Shown: piece by piece, positions 17,701 to 29,169 of the stretch
Layout: each line of letters opens with the position of its first letter
How positions within the stretch are numbered: the stretch's first letter is position 1
Source of the DNA: Diploscapter coronatus
Taxonomy: Eukaryota > Nematoda > Chromadorea > Rhabditida > Rhabditidae
Assembly (NCBI GenBank): GCA_964036155.1
Contig: OZ038422.1
Span: forward strand, 18,065,201 to 18,129,200
Direction of reading: 5' to 3'
Length of the DNA stretch: 64,000 nucleotides
Position numbers and translations under genes: made by a program
The notes under the pieces: generated by a model
Seen by the model: only the letters and a program-made list of their open reading frames with translations
The model's database searches: none
What the model was told of the DNA's origin: nothing

Positions 17701-20700
17701 AAAATTATCTTTGTCGGAAAAAGTACATTACTTTTCAAATGACCTTTTTTCAAACTAGTCTAGCCTTCCAAGAGGATATTTTTATCTATTTTCAGAAGAA
17801 TCCTCGTTGTTGTATGCCTCGATCACAGTCCGTGGCCGAGGGCCTCTCTGGTACAAACTCTGGCTCGACATTAGACACATACCTATTGCCATCTACAAAA
17901 TACTCACTAATGGTTGGATCTTGCCTTTCAAAGAACATATAATTAATGGAAGTTTTCAGGTCCGTTCATGATAATAACATTGGCCATGGCCATCGATTCT
18001 CTCGTCGTGACAGGAGCTTCGTCATTCATGAGCAAATATCTCGAGAGACAATTCAGCGTCGCTCCGTCCAAGGCAAATGTTCTCATCGGGTGCATCATGG
18101 TTCCTATGGTAAACGTTTTATTTCATTTGAATGTTTTCTGAAGTTAAAACCCGATTTGATTCAAAAATATGAAGTAGTGAAAATTCTAAATCTGTTTTGA
18201 TAAAATATCAGATTTATCGTAATCTAACTTCACGTATCCAACTTTCTAATTTAAAAAAAAAAAAAAACCCCTCTCGCTCTTCTCTAAAGTAACGATCCAT
18301 TTAACAAGGCAAAATGTCTAGCATAATATTCTTCCCTCACGTTTGATTAATCAAATCAACTACTTTTAGACTAATGTAAAAAACCTTAACTGCTTCGGCA
18401 TTTTTAATGGTATTGATTGGATAAATATTCACTCGTAAATCAAAAGATGTCCAGCATATCTTCCGAACAGAATCTGAATTAAAAACACTTCAAACTTCAC
18501 TACTATGCTCCTCTATGTTTCCTAATTTAATTCCTTCAATAACTGACTTCATTGTTTGATCAATTTTCTATTTCCAGGCTGGACTCGGTTGCATGCTGTC
18601 AGGCTACATCGTGCAGTACTTCCGTCTGAACTGTGTCAAGATGCTCCGTCTGGCCATTTCTCTGCTCTTCGCCTCCCTCCTGCTCACTCCTATGTACAGA
18701 ATCTACTGTCCTCATGACAGGTTTGAATTTTATGTTATTCAAGAAATTCGCAACTTCGTAACTTGATGAAAACATGTTAAACTATGGACCGTAAGTAATT
18801 CTTTCCCACAAGTTAGTGCAATCCTCCAAAAGTTTTTGACATAAATCCTTTATTTTCAAATCTCCACACTATCATGCTATTTCTTCCTCTTTTTCTTTTC
18901 CTCGTTTTGGAAGAAAAGTATTTTTAATTTTGAGAGGACTGTACTTATTTCAAATCTTTGGAAGAAATATTTTCATTTGTGAGAAAAATACTCACAGAAA
19001 GGTTAAAAGCTATGAAATCGCTTTTTCCGAAGAGACTTTCCTTTCAATTTCGAAGTTACGAATTTTCTAAGTTACCACTTTTATTTCTTGCACAAAAATT
19101 AAATTTCCAGACTGATAGGCGTTGATTCTCTATATCCTGACAAGTAAGACGATCATTTCTGTTAGTTATGAATGACAAACTTGCTTCAGCCACGGCCATA
19201 TTCCGAATGGGAACGAGACATTTGACTACGATGTGATCGAACTGAGGGACACCTGCAATTCACACTGCGAGTGTGATGAAACGCAGTATAGGCCTGTTTG
19301 TGCCGAACTCTCTGATGGAAGGTTGGATTTAAGATTTTTGAAATTCATGTTTCCATTTATGATCTTCAGGCAATTCACCTACTATTCACCGTGCTACGCA
19401 GGTTGCGAACAACCCTATGTTTCTACAAAAAAGGTAATTTTGAATTCATAATAGCAAAGTTGACGATTTCCAGTGAAGAAAAGGTACTCAAAATTGAATA
19501 TTTGTTATCTAAGACATTTCTTCCATTATAAAAAGAAATTATCGTCATCATTTATTACGCATTTGTCCTTTTCTAAAATATTTTATTTCAAGGTCTACAC
19601 TCACTGCCATTGCGTGCCAATGAATACCCTGCACCGTCCGCACCGAGTCACGAAGGGAGTGTGCGAGTCGAAGTGCCGTGGTCTGCTCGGCTTCCTCATC
19701 CTCTTCGCTCCTCTCTCCTTCTGCACTTTCGCTGTTGCCGTTCCAATTGTCTCTGTCATTCTCAGGTAGCATATAATTTCTAGAATTAGTTTCATTAGCG
19801 AAACAGAATACGATAATAGAAACTTCATGGGATTACTTTCATGTGAGACTAATAAAAAATGGAAATAATATCAGATTTGTTAGATGCTGCAGTTTTTTCA
19901 ATTCTATCTTTTTCTCAAAACTATCATATCTTATTCTTCATTTACTGATTATCTCCAATTTCAGAACAGTGGATTACAACGAGCGATCATTTGCCCTTGG
20001 CATCCAGTGGATCCTTGTGCGAGTGATCGGCACGATCCCTGCCCCTGTCCTGTTCGGCTGGATGTTCGATGTCTCCTGCATCAAATACCAGAGCGAATCC
20101 AACTGCAACAATCCAGCCAACCCAGCCACTGCTGATGTGAGTTGTGTTCATGCACTTTTCGGTCTAATTTTGTTATGCCAAAATGTTTTCAAGAACCAAA
20201 TCTCACCCATCATTTTTTAAGCTTTTTTTTGGAAAGGTTTATCCACTTCGAAAACGATATAGTTTAGAAAGAGAACAAAGAGCGAGTGAACTTTCCAAAT
20301 AAATGGCAAGCTAACTGGGTAAACTTTCCAATAAGCCGATATTTGCTAATTTAAACTCCGATAAGCTTATCTTTCTTCACATATCATATCTAATTTTCAG
20401 TCCGGCAACTGCCTCCTCTATTCGAATCGTCTATTGGCAGATTTGTTCATGACATTCTCCATTATCGGCCAGGTAAAAAAAAACGAAATTCATTATAGTC
20501 GACTCCGAAAATCTTAGATATCTATAATAATAAAGGAAAAATGAGTCATTTTGGTAGCTATTTAATTTTCTCGCATTATTTCTTTTTATCACGCTGTAGA
20601 ACACTATCATTTTAAAATCCCAACTTGTGACGAATAAAACTGCAATTGCTTGCAAATCAGGGCTTTTCCTTTACGATTTATTCGTCATCATCACATTTCA

Positions 20701-20854
20701 GGCAGTATCGATGGTGATCCTTATTTGTGTTCTAATCTTCTACGATGGCGTTCTGCAACAGAACGAGCCATTGGAAGAGCACGCGATGCAGCCGATCGCC
20801 GAGTCCCCCGAGCAACCACCTGCCAAACAGGTCGAGGCTTCTCTCCTACAGTAA
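14747..20854 (+). CDS. Organic anion transporting polypeptide (SLCO/OATP family)
   Basis: Twelve-pass plasma-membrane exchanger for amphipathic organic anions. Twenty-one exons give 797 residues: 14747-14832, 14881-14965, 15522-15598, 15646-15718, 15861-15953, 16290-16488, 16715-16785, 16832-16970, 17076-17187, 17230-17370, 17526-17635, 17796-17912, 17960-18108, 18578-18720, 19111-19143, 19190-19321, 19370-19433, 19593-19765, 19965-20136, 20401-20472 and 20702-20854. Family marks are GMIVNGLVPSSISSIERRF after TM1, GIGATPLFTIGVSYIDENV, the WVGAWW signature region (DPDWVGAWWFSFL) and a Kazal-like Cys-rich extracellular loop (CNSHCECDETQYRPVC..PCYAGC). A long cytoplasmic N-terminus and an acidic, Pro/Gln-rich C-terminus flank the core. 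Exon 2 (GAG acceptor) and exon 18 (AAG acceptor) have non-consensus borders. The substrate cannot be read from the sequence. Confidence 0.94.
16083..16173. repeat. Hairpin in SLCO intron 5
   Basis: The perfect arms CATCATTTATAAAATTCA and TGAATTTTATAAATGATG surround a pyrimidine-rich loop. A small fold-back repeat with no coding content. Confidence 0.5.
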
Positions 20855-21629
20855 TCCAACCATTCCCCCTTCACTCATTCTATCTGTATTTGTGCATTGT
20901 GTGACGTGTGTCTGCCCTTTCTACTTTCCTCGAGCTGTTCTTGTCTCCATTTTTCCTCTTCCTTACTTCTTCTAGCATTTGTTCTTATTTATTTCTCAAT
21001 ATCTTTCATCGCAATTCTCTTCCATTTGGGTCAATATCTGCTTAATCCATTTGTTTTATCAATTCCCCGATCCACGTGCCAATCGTCTTTACTCTGTGCA
21101 GGTCTCTTCTCATTCGGCAGAGGATGTGCTCTGAATTAAGGTTGAAAACAGGGATGAGATGAAATTCTTTTCTCGATGATTTTGAAAATAATTTTCTGAT
21201 TCATTAGTTGATTTTTTGTTTTAATTTCATCTCATCTTGTGTGTAAACCATTTTGATTTATCTTAAAAAGCATACCCTTTCGCTGCGCGGCATTTGCCAA
21301 TTTCTTCATCTCAGCTCGCATCATGTTCAGCTTTCAGCGTAATTTATCATCCTTATACTTAATCCTTCTCTTATTCTGTTCTGTCCGGTGAATGCTACTT
21401 TATCTATTCCGGTTTCGGTTTTGTCTTTTGCCCTTTATTTTTTTTTACCATTTAGCCTATTTCGTCCAATGCATTAATTCATTGTGTAGCACTTTCAATC
21501 TTTCAATAGTTCTACTTTTAATGTTTAATTCTTAATGGCCGCTTCCGATTCATTACGAGTATTCTATCCTACAAATCGAATTCAAGCTTTACTTTTATGT
21601 TTTACTGATAATTTCGAGTTTTACAAGTT

Positions 21630-21635
21630 AATAAA
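21630..21635 (+). terminator. Poly(A) signal, SLCO gene
   Basis: AATAAA about 775 bp after the SLCO stop, within a T-rich stretch without reading frames. It is the first canonical signal seen downstream. A long 3' UTR is inferred. Confidence 0.5.
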
Positions 21636-21791
21636 GTGATGGTTTTATTCTACTATTTTTATCTACATGAGATTTATTTAAATTTAAAAATGCTATTTAT
21701 ATAAAAATTACTTATATATATATTAATTTGCAATTTGTTTCAACAATATCAATACAAGAAAGTCTATCGACGTGCTTATTCGAATGATTAG

Positions 21792-21849
21792 AATGCGTTC
21801 AGATTCGGCTTTGTGCTTGCCTGAATACAAAGCCGAGTCTGAATGGACC
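21792..21849. repeat. Conserved hairpin upstream of CUB gene 1
   Basis: Arms GATTCGGCTTTGTG / ACAAAGCCGAGTC within a ~58-base near-palindrome about 170 bp before the ATG. It is repeated at the same place in units 2 and 3. Confidence 0.6.
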
Positions 21850-21898
21850 CTTAAGAAATGGAATAATGCGAGGAGGTTTGAATTAAGAGCATTAACAT

Positions 21899-22020
21899 TC
21901 CTTATCTAGCGGAATAATAAATTACGCCAGTGATTTTTACTGATAATTGTTCTCCTATTATATAAATGATTGATTGCTATAGCATTGTGATTATCACATT
22001 TACCTCGAAGCAATAAATTG
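21899..22020 (+). promoter_or_regulatory. Promoter of CUB gene 1 (GATA sites + TATA box)
   Basis: CTTATC (reverse GATAAG) starts at 21901, ACTGATAA covers 21939-21946, and TATAAA covers 21961-21966, 55 bp before the ATG. The same layout is kept before genes 2 and 3 and partly before the gene at 34082. GATA sites of this kind are bound by ELT-2-type intestinal factors in nematodes; intestinal expression here is inference. Confidence 0.55.
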
Positions 22021-24234
22021 ATGTCCAGATTCAAACTCATTTGTGCCATTATTGTAATATGCATTGCTTCAACATCTTGTGCTATATTTGAAGGACATAA
22101 GAAAGGTAATTCGTTTTAGTTCTTCAGAAATTTGTATACAAGTTGTTCAATTTTGAATTAGAACTTGATCCTAGAAATATAGAATTTTCTACATATTATA
22201 TATAAGATATTTAGATGGTGGTCCAAGATCGCAAGATGATCAAAGTTGTTGTGTCTCCCGTCATATAATGGCTGCTCATTTCATTGATGGATCAGGAACG
22301 AATACAAACGCAATTGATAAAGTATTGTAAAATGTTATGCACATATATTAGATAGACTTGTTTATTTTTAGGCAATACCTATTATGACTGCCTATGACGA
22401 CTGTTACTGCGATGGTTTCCGTTTTATTATTGCAGGTATTTGTCGGAATTGAGCATACATTTTTAATTTATGGTTATTCAAACTATTTATCATCTCGGTA
22501 ATCTTTCAATTTAAAATGGAATATTCTTTAAATGTCAATTCAACAGGTATATTACCAGTGTTAATGTCAAAAACAAAGAATAGAATTTATATTTCATTTT
22601 TATTTAGAATAAAATGGTCATATAATTTAGCCATTTTAAGATAACCTGAAATGACTTATTTAGACTTTATGTCGATTTATAGGAGTTTCTTATGAGTATG
22701 TCCCTTGGCGGCGGAATGTTACAAGTGATAGTGAAATATCACTTGCACAAAATTGGCTAGATCTTGAACTACGACCACACCGTGGAATATTCGATTTGCA
22801 AACGTGATAAATAATTTATTGCTATATATAAATTGATATTATTTCAGTTCTGTTAATACATTCTTCCAGCTCCCTAAATACTCATCATATGATCCACAAA
22901 GCAACCTTCCACCGTTCGCAGTTATTTATGCATATAGCGAGTATTTTGTGCAAGATTATAAATTAATAAATATGCTTATTATTCAGCACTGTTGGTGGAA
23001 TCAACAATCTTCTAAATGGTATATCACAATTACAGAGCAAAGTAATCATTATTACATCCTTTAATTTAGCGATTAATTTGATATAGAAAATTTGAATTTC
23101 CAAGAAAATATAACAACTCATTATTTAGGGTTATACGGTTTTACTCATTGCAAATAAGTTAACTCGATATAAGACGTCTGAACTATTACAAGTATTGCCA
23201 CAATCAAATATGATATCTACAAATTTTAAAGTACATCCCAGCGTATGGCTAATGTGTCGTTTTAATGCAGGGTGAATTTTATATAATCTTACTAAAGTAT
23301 AACCGACGATAAAAGCACTATTTTCACAGGGCCACAGTGCCGATAGTTAATCAAACAGGAACTTCGGGATATATCACATCACCAAATTATCCTCATAGCT
23401 ATATAAGCTGGGATCTACACGAATATTATATCACAGCTCCATCTACATATAATACAGTAAGAATATTTATTACATTATTGACATTTAAAAAATCGTATAT
23501 TGTTAACATTACTAATGAAAATATATCAATTTTCAAAGCAAATGATTGAGTGTGAACACGAAAAAAGATTTTTTTGATGTTTTGCTAATTCAAACTTTAA
23601 CTATCTTTTATCATAACTAGCATTGAGTGCGCAGTTTATCCCACCTCAAATATCAGACATAGTATTTTTTATGCCGAAATCTAGGAGGTGCAGTTATTTT
23701 TAGTGGTTAGAAATATCAGAATATTTAGAAAAACTAAACTAAATTCACTGTTATTTAAAACTTTTCCGAAGAACAGTAATTTAGATAATGCTAACAATTA
23801 ATGATTTCGAGTTAGGTATGTACTTCCCTGATGCACTATTCGTTTATAAAGGACCAACGATGAACGATGATGATTATTTATACACGTAAGCATTAATTAG
23901 AAAACTTGGAAATGGATTTGTTGTAGTTGCAAGGGTTTAGCCAATTAATATAGACGAAAACTCAATTCCTGACCTCTGAACTCAACTGTGGGATCTCATG
24001 AAACTGCAACTACTTCAAATATTCCTTGAATCGTTGCAGTTAGTGTTATATAATATTATTTTCAGTTGGAAGAAAAATATGACCGCTAGAAACTTTACAA
24101 TTCAATCTAATGCAGTGACCCTAAGATTTATTAGTGACCTTAGCGACTATAAACATACTGGTCAAGGATTCAATATATCCTGGACAGCAATCCCCAATCC
24201 CCCTGAGGAGAAATCAGACAATTCCATCGGATAA
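22021..24234 (+). CDS. Secreted CUB-domain protein, tandem copy 1
   Basis: Ten exons: 22021-22105, 22215-22321, 22372-22435, 22683-22803, 22848-22940, 22987-23041, 23129-23271, 23330-23456, 23785-23885 and 24066-24234. They give 354 residues. The first 20-24 residues form a signal peptide (MSRFKLICAIIVICIASTSC). A central region of about 200 residues (FAVIYAYSDTVGGINNLLNG, then a YTVLLIAN strand) may be a degenerate von Willebrand A-like fold; this is inference, because no MIDAS motif is seen. The C-terminal 130 residues are a CUB domain (GTSGYITSPNYP, TINDFELG, LRFISD, GFNISW). The usual CUB cysteines are missing. The hidden 46-bp intron at 22941-22986 is required for the frame and is kept in all three copies. 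The function is unknown; secreted CUB proteins are common pathogen-response genes in nematodes. Confidence 0.85.
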
Positions 24235-24294
24235 CGTTATCCATTTGAAAGTTTCACTGACATTTTATGCAAAAGTTGTTTTAATTTGACAGTA

Positions 24295-24300
24295 AATAAA
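24295..24300 (+). terminator. Poly(A) signal, CUB gene 1
   Basis: AATAAA about 60 bp after the stop. Equivalent signals follow genes 2 (28218) and 3 (33464). Confidence 0.6.
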
Positions 24301-24993
24301 TATTCGATCATGAAAAGTGTTCCTTCGAAATTTTGTAAAATAAAATCCTCATATCAACATCAGTTTGCATGTTGAATTTCGTGAAATCGGGATATATTGT
24401 GCTGAGATTACGGTATCGCTTTCGGAAATTATGCAGCTGTAGGGTTCACATTTAGGAAGTTCCAATACTTGAAATATTGCAGTGGTTGAAAATCAGTAAA
24501 TAAAATCAGAAAACCACATGGCATCCTTCTTTTGGACACAGTTTTTAGCATACAAATTTTGTTTAATTCGATTCATGAAAACACGCCATCAGAACTCATA
24601 ATCACCACTATAGTCTGTTTTTGACTTTAAGTGTGACGCAGTGACAAATTAGTCTCCATCAGTGATAAGAGAATGGAGCTGATAAAATTAGACTCTATTA
24701 ACAATCTACTTACATTGGTTTCAAAAGTTCAAAATGATACTCCATTTGTGGCATTCAATATGATTTAAATGATGTCATAGACAATTAGGAACATCCTGTA
24801 TTTAAATTTGAATAATTTGAGTAAACTATGTGTTTATAATAAATTTGGTTCGAGAGTCAGTTTTGAAAAATATGAATTCTTGATATTTGATGTGAAGGAA
24901 GCGAATTCATATATGGTAGTCTGACGTGAATCCGTAACTTATTTCGGCAATATCAGTATAAGAGTCTATCAACGTGTTTATTCGAAAGATCAG

Positions 24994-25055
24994 GGTGTGA
25001 TCAGCTAGGCTTTGTGCTCGGACGATCCAAACACAAAGCCGAGTCTGAACGCACC
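24994..25055. repeat. Conserved hairpin upstream of CUB gene 2
   Basis: TAGGCTTTGTG / CACAAAGCCGA arms; this is the unit-2 copy of the hairpin at 21792. The loop differs while the stem is largely kept. Confidence 0.55.
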
Positions 25056-25105
25056 ATTAAGAAATGGAATAACGCGAGGACGTTTGAATTAAGAGCATTA
25101 ACATT

Positions 25106-25226
25106 CCTTATCTAGCGAAATAATAAATTAAGCCAGTGATTTTTACTGATAATTGTTCCCCTATTATATAAATGCTTGATTGCTATAGCATTGTGATTAT
25201 CACATTTACTTCGAAGCAATAAATTG
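25106..25226 (+). promoter_or_regulatory. Promoter of CUB gene 2
   Basis: CTTATC near 25107, ACTGATAA ending at 25152 and TATAAA at 25167-25172 keep the spacing seen before gene 1. Confidence 0.55.
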
Positions 25227-28161
25227 ATGTCCAGATTCAAACTTATCTTTGCTATCATTTTAATATGCATTGCTTCAACATCTTGTGCTATATTTGAAGG
25301 GCATAAGAAAGGTAATTCGTTTTACAGTTCTTCAGACATTTGTATACAAATTATTTAAGTTTTAATTAAAACTTGATTCTAGAAGTATACAATTTTCTAC
25401 AAATATATATATGATGTTTAGATGGTGGTCCAAGATCACGATTTGGCTGTATCTCCGGTCATATAATGGCTGCTCACTTCATCGATGGATCAGGAAGGGA
25501 CCCAGACGCAGTTGATAATGTATTGTAAAATGTTATGCACATACAGTGGTGCTCAAAAGTTTGGAAACACCATAGTAAAATCGTCAAACCTTAAGTATGG
25601 AAAATTTTTAAAAAATATTATTTAAAAATTTTCCGAATAAGGATATTTGCAAACCGTCTTCTGGGTCTGAAACTTCGGTTATTTTGCCACATTTCCTCAA
25701 TTAATTCATCTGCTAAAAAAAATTCTATGAAGATATACAGACGGTACAATTTTCGAATTTTCGTTAACTATGGAAATTTGTCAAAAAAATTTTCAACCCA
25801 TCACTATCTTTTCGTAAGAACGTTTTTGATCATCGAACGAATCGAAAATATATGTCAAAATAACCGAAGTTTCAGACCTAGAAGACGATTTGCAAATATC
25901 CTTATTCGGAAAATTTTAAAATAATATTTTTAAAAATTTTCTATACTTAAGGTTTGACGATTTTACTATGGTGTTTCCAAACTTTTGGACACGCGTTTTC
26001 TAGGAAAATTAGCATAACTTAACAATGGAGTAAAATATTTGGATAAAAATTGGCAGGCTAGTTCATCCAGTACTAGGCTACTAGTGTGCCAAAGGATATT
26101 AGATTTCGACGTCTCTGTGCCGCTTGGCGGCAGTTTTTCGAAAAAATTTTGAGTATTTCCAAACTTTTGAGCACCACTGTATATTATATAGATTTATTTA
26201 TTTTTAGTCATTCGATGTTATGAGTCCTTATACCAAAGACTACTGCGATGGTTTTCGCTTTATTATCGCAGGTATTTGTCGAAATTGAGCATACATTTTT
26301 AATTTATGGTTATTCAAACTATTTATCATCTCGGTAATCTTTCAATTTAAAATGGAATATTCTTTAAATGTCAATTCAACAGGTATATTACCAGTGTTAA
26401 TGTCAAAAACAAAGAATAGAATTTATATTTCATTTTTATTTAGAATAAAATGGTCATATAATTTAACCATTTTAAGATAACCTGAAGTGACTTATTTAGA
26501 CTTTATGTTGATTTATAGGAGTTTCTGATGAGTATATCTCTTGGCCGAAGAACGTTACAACATGTGATGAAACGGGATATATACGAGTTTGGCTAGATGG
26601 TGAACTAAAACCATATCGTGGAATATTTGATTTACAAAAGTGATAAATAATTTATTGCTATATATAATCAATATTATTTCAGTTCTGTTAACACATTCCT
26701 TCAGCATCCTTCATTCTCATCATATGATCCGCAAAGCAACCGTCCACCGTGGGCAGTTATTTATGCTTATAGCGAGTATTTTAAGCAGGATTATAAATTA
26801 ATCAATGTTCATTATTCAGCACTGTGGGTGGAATGAACAATCTTCTAAATGGTATATCACAGTTACAGAGCAAAGTAATCATTATTATATCCCTTAATTT
26901 AACGATTAATTTGATACACAAAATTTGAATTTCGAAGAAAAATATAATAACTCATTATTTAGGGTTATATGGTTTTACTCATTTCAAGTCAGCTAACTCA
27001 ACATAAGATGCCTCAGTTATTGCAAGTATTGCCACAATCAAATATAGCGTCGTTATTGTTTCAAGCGCATGCTGACACATGGCTAATAAGCCGCTATAAT
27101 GCAAGGTGAATTTGATATAATCTGACTAAAATATAACTGATGATAAAAGTGCTATCTTCACAGATACACAGTGCCGATAGTTAATCAAACAGGAACTTCG
27201 GGATATATCACATCACCAAATTATCCTGAAAAGTATGGAAAATGGGATCTATGTGACTATTATATAACAGCTCCATCGACATCTTATACAGTAAGAATAT
27301 TTATTACATTATTGGCATTTAAAAAAAATGTTGTTAGCCTTACTAAATGGAAATATATCGGCGTTCTGGAATTGTCGCAACGACGCAACATGGCGAAATA
27401 GTGTATAAAAGCGAGAGAGCATTCCTTATCCTCTCCTATCCCTGCATACTATTTCGCCTCGTTGCGTCGTTGCGACAATTTCAAAACGCCAATATATCAA
27501 TTTTCAAAATAAGTGATTAAATGTGAGCACGAAAATAAATTTTTGATATTTTATTAATTCAAACCTTAACTATCTTTAATCATAACTAGCATTGAATCAT
27601 TATTATTTCTTTTATCTCCATTAAAATTATCTAACTCATAGAATCAAAGTAGCATCAGAATGTTTAGAAAAACAACCAAATTCACTGTTATTCAAAACTT
27701 TTCCGAAGAAAAGTGATTTAGATTGTCCTAACAATTAACCATTTCGAATTAACCGAATTCACCGATTATCTACTCGTTTATAAAGGACCAATGATGAACG
27801 ATGATGATTATTTACATAAGTAGGTATCAATTAGACAACTTGGAAATGGATTTGCTGTAGTTGCAAGGGTTTAGCCAATTAATATAGACGAAAACTCAAT
27901 TCCTGACCTCTGAACTCAACTGTGGAATCTCATGAAACTGCAACTATTTCAAACACATTCCTCAAATCGTTGCAGTTAGTGTTATATAATGTCATTTTCA
28001 GCTGGACTGGCAATATGACCGTAAAAGATACTAAAATTAAATCTAATGCAGCGACCCTACGATTTATTAGTGATGGTTGGTCTACTCATCGAGGATTTAA
28101 CATTTCCTGGACAGCAATCCCCAATCCCCCTGAGGAAAAATCAGACAATTCCATCGGATAA
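25227..28161 (+). CDS. Secreted CUB-domain protein, tandem copy 2
   Basis: Same ten-exon plan as the copies at 22021 and 29170, about 345 residues, with an intact reading frame despite two insertions confined to introns. The signal peptide is nearly the same. Exon 2 (RFGCISGHIMAAHF) and exon 4 (WPKNVTTCDETGYIR) are the most diverged of the three copies. The CUB domain reads GTSGYITSPNYPEKYGKWDL followed by a Cys that copies 1 and 3 lack, so one canonical CUB cysteine remains here. The vWA-like middle (TVGGMNNLLNGISQLQSK) is conserved. Intron 2 holds a 636-bp inverted-repeat element and intron 8 a ~150-bp hairpin. The function is unknown. Confidence 0.83.
25544..26179. mobile_element. Tc1/mariner-type non-autonomous element in CUB gene 2 intron 2
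   Basis: The 636-bp element is flanked by TA on both sides (25542-25543, 26180-26181). Its perfect ends are CAGTGGTGCTCAAAAGTTTG and the complement CAAACTTTTGAGCACCACTG. The paralogous introns show the empty site. TA duplication and CAGTGGTGCTC ends are typical of Tc1/mariner elements. No transposase frame is present. An internal palindrome (25565-25980) has arms such as CGAATAAGGATATTTGCAAA, so one inverted repeat is nested in another. Confidence 0.85.
27353..27505. repeat. ~150-bp palindrome in CUB gene 2 intron 8
   Basis: Arms ATTGTCGCAACGACGCAAC and GTTGCGTCGTTGCGACAAT lie in a near-perfect fold-back bordered by ATATATCGGCGTT / AACGCCAATATAT. It is absent from the matching intron of copies 1 and 3, so it inserted after duplication. 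Confidence 0.75.
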
Positions 28162-28942
28162 CGCTGTCTATTTGAAAGTTTCACTCATATTTTATGCAAA
28201 AGTTGTTTTAACAGTCAAATAAATCTTCTATCATGAAAAATGTTCCTTCGAAATTTTGTAAAATAAAATCCTCATATCAACATTAGTTTGCATGTTGAAT
28301 TTCGTGAATTTGGATATATAATGTTGAGATTACGGTATCACGTTCGGAAAGTATGCAGTTGCAGGCTTCACATTTAGAAAATTCAAATATTTGAAATGTC
28401 GTTGGTGGTTGGAAATCAGTGAGAAATAAAATCAGAAAATGAAATGGCATTCTTCTTTTGGACACAGTTTTTAGCATACAAACTTTGTTTAATTTGGTTC
28501 ATGAAAGCACGCCATCAGAACTCATAATCACCACTATAGTCTGTTTTTGACTTTAGGTGTGACTCAATGACAAATTAGTCTCCATCAGTGATAAGAGAGT
28601 CGAGCTGATAAAATTAGACTCTATTAACAATCTGCTTACATAGGGCTTCAAAATGACACCCCATTTCTGACATTCAAGATGGTTTAAACGGCATCATGGA
28701 TAATTAGGAACATCCTGTATTTAAATTTGAATAAACTATGTCTCTATAATAGATTTGGTTCAAGGATCATTTTTGAGTCCATGAGCATAAAAACGAAAGC
28801 CCTCGATAGATGTTCAAATCTTTTTAACTTGTTTTTAAATTTAAAAAATATTTATATAAAAATCAGTTATATACTAATTTGTAATTTATTTCAACAATAT
28901 CAATATAAGAGAGTCTATCGACGTGCTTATTCGAAATATTAG

Positions 28943-29001
28943 GGTGCGTTCAGGCTCGGCTTTGTGCTTGTCCGAGCACAAAACCGAGTCTGAACGCATC
29001 C
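28943..29001. repeat. Conserved hairpin upstream of CUB gene 3
   Basis: GTGCGTTCAGGCTCGGCTTT pairs with the arm ending CCGAGTCTGAACGCA. It is the best-paired of the three unit hairpins. Confidence 0.6.
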
Positions 29002-29050
29002 TTAAGAAATGGAATAATGCGAGGAGGTTTGAATTAAGAGTATTAATATT

Positions 29051-29169
29051 CCTTATCTAGCGAAATAATAAATTAAGCCAGTGATTTTTACTGATAATTG
29101 TTCTCCTATTATATAAATGGTCGATTTCTATAGCATTTATTATCGAATTTACTTCGAAGCAACAAATTG
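29051..29169 (+). promoter_or_regulatory. Promoter of CUB gene 3
   Basis: CTTATC near 29052, ACTGATAA ending at 29097 and TATAAA at 29112-29117, in the same order as in genes 1 and 2. Confidence 0.55.

Noticed and set aside
25727..25924. 65-codon frame inside the Tc1-like element
   Set aside because: Short, spans the palindrome, no transposase motif.
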